A DNA stretch of 64,000 nt from Nereocystis luetkeana (Eukaryota; Sar; Phaeophyceae; Laminariales; Laminariaceae): contig JARUPZ010000035.1 of the NCBI GenBank assembly GCA_031213475.1, positions 5,012,953 through 5,076,952 of the forward strand, written 5' to 3'. A program made the translations under genes and the position numbers. How positions within the stretch are numbered: position 1 is the stretch's first letter; each line of letters begins with the position of its first letter. Shown one piece after another: positions 62,880 to 64,000 of the stretch. Under the pieces are notes generated by a model. The model was not told the DNA's origin. It saw only the letters and a program-made list of their open reading frames with translations, and ran no database searches.

Positions 62880-63055
62880 GTGAGCTATTGATAGTGTGAG
62901 AACATCATGCATCAGGATCTCTGGGTCGTATTTTTGTGACCACAGAACTTGTACCTGGTATATATTTGAGGATGGAAGAATCGGCACGGACACTGGTGGT
63001 GCTGGATGTCGACGGGCAGAAAGAACGGCTCAATTTGAAAACACGCACGCACATA
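62880..63055 (+). repeat. Dispersed repeat family D3
   Basis: TTTTTGTGACCACAGAACTTG, then TACCTGGTA (62952), then GAATCGGCACGGACACTGG and GTCGACGGGCAGAAAGAACG. Compared with the 58972 copy, the motif sits exactly at a TA. Confidence 0.6.
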
Positions 63056-64000
63056 TCATACGTATAAATCATGCACTAAACATGGCTGTCATATACCTGG
63101 TACCTAGCGAGGGTGTGCTTCCACATGACTGGTACTGCTGTGTACCTACTATTAATACTGTCTGCAGATCATATACTGATGCACCAGGTAAGAGTAAAGA
63201 ACAGGCGCTCGCTGAGACTGCGCCAAAAACGTACGCTTGCCATCAGAGTACCACAAACAGCTATTCTAAACACCTTGGCCGCGCTTGGCACACCTTGATC
63301 CCTCCCAGACCCGATTGCACCGGACTGGGACCTGAACCCTCGGAACTGCATCTGAACACGTACGTCGAACTGTATAATTAGACGCCGGCAATCGTACCTG
63401 TAGGTCATTGCCCCTCAGAAACGAGTGCAATAACACTTGTGTTTTCGGCCAATCAATCGAGTAATGACTCGTGGGGTGTGTTTTTACTCGATTCCAGGTT
63501 GCACCCTAACCCTTTACTCGAGACGAAGTAAGCCTACCCGTGAACCCGTTTTCGGTAATTGCCCAAATATTTAGGTATGGTCGACAAAAAAAAAGAAACA
63601 CGGACAGTTAGAGCCCGAGTTTCAACGCGTTCACTCTCCTCGCTGAGGCAACTCTCCCAAAACGCAACAAGGCGGGGAAGATGCCTTGATATCCCCTCCC
63701 TGTATTATTTCCTGAGAATTACGGGGTGGGTGAAACTTGGGCTGCGGATTTCGTATCGCTTGGTACGTACGAACGGTATCAAGCGCTGGCCAGTTGGCGC
63801 ATTTGTTTTCGTGCCGAGCTCAATTCCGGCACTTTTTCGACTGGAACACGACCTCGAAAATGCCCGGATCGAAAAAGTAAAAACGGAATCACGACCGTAC
63901 AGCGGGTATAGCTGACACGCCCCGCGCGTTTGTCCCTTACATACGAGTTTTGTTGCTGATGCACAAACCGGGAACCCTGACCCGAAACCGAAAAGCCAAA

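Larger units (their letters stand above)
53958..64000. other. Repeat-rich right end
   Basis: Contains F2 foldbacks, D2 and D3 repeats, SINE A and B copies, a split MITE, pyrimidine-rich tracts (57830-58090, 61770-61850) and two GC-rich patches (54120-54345, 62290-62580). The missing first exon(s) of the amine oxidase should lie here or beyond, but none with a G-x-G-x-x-G motif was seen. 56000-56700 and 63200-64000 hold nothing recognisable. Confidence 0.45.

Overview
This looks like a nuclear segment of a photosynthetic stramenopile, most likely a brown alga. That is an inference from gene content and architecture: four protein genes in 64 kb, each cut into 7 to 9 GT-AG exons by introns of about 0.1 to 5 kb, GC-rich exons in a more AT-rich background, and a dense load of small non-autonomous repeats. 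No bacterial operon structure, rRNA gene, convincing free-standing tRNA gene or CRISPR array is visible. Gene structures were built by hand from splice sites, frame phase and protein-family resemblance. Every internal exon junction given is phase-consistent.

Layout. (1) 275-6843, plus strand: a complete DEAD-box RNA helicase of the DBP2/DDX5-like group with a Lys/Ala-rich N terminus and an RGG tail. (2) 6844-11685: intergenic, with a KpnI-type satellite, two tRNA-derived SINEs and one reversed dispersed repeat. (3) 11686-18775, minus strand: complete 7-exon Bud32/PRPK (TP53RK) kinase of the KEOPS complex. (4) 19250-35136, plus strand: complete 7-exon GT18/MGAT5-like type II membrane glycosyltransferase, head-to-head with Bud32 across only 474 bp. 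(5) 35137-41205: intergenic, little recognisable. (6) 41206 to at least 52866, probably 53957, minus strand: FAD amine oxidase (polyamine-oxidase-like). Its N-terminal FAD-binding exon was not found. (7) 53958-64000: mostly nested repeats, with two GC-rich unidentified patches.

The genes do not form a pathway. The helicase acts on RNA, Bud32 in tRNA t6A modification, the glycosyltransferase on secretory-pathway glycans, and the oxidase on amines or polyamines.

The most striking signal is not a gene. Two short palindromes, TACCWGGTA (30 exact copies found by eye) and TATTAATA (26 copies), are far above chance, avoid the exons, and can be seen as extra bases flanked by TA when two copies of the same longer repeat are compared. 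TATTAATA is what would remain if the local TA-flanked MITE family (ends TTACGGGGG...CCCCCGTAA) excised leaving two bases from each end. I propose that the window is peppered with excision footprints, or very small insertions, of TA-targeting transposons. Other repeats include a foldback family, two SINE families (one inserted into two other repeats), a 905-bp hAT-like element made of GGGTC arrays with an imperfect 8-bp target duplication, and a GATC-dense dispersed family.
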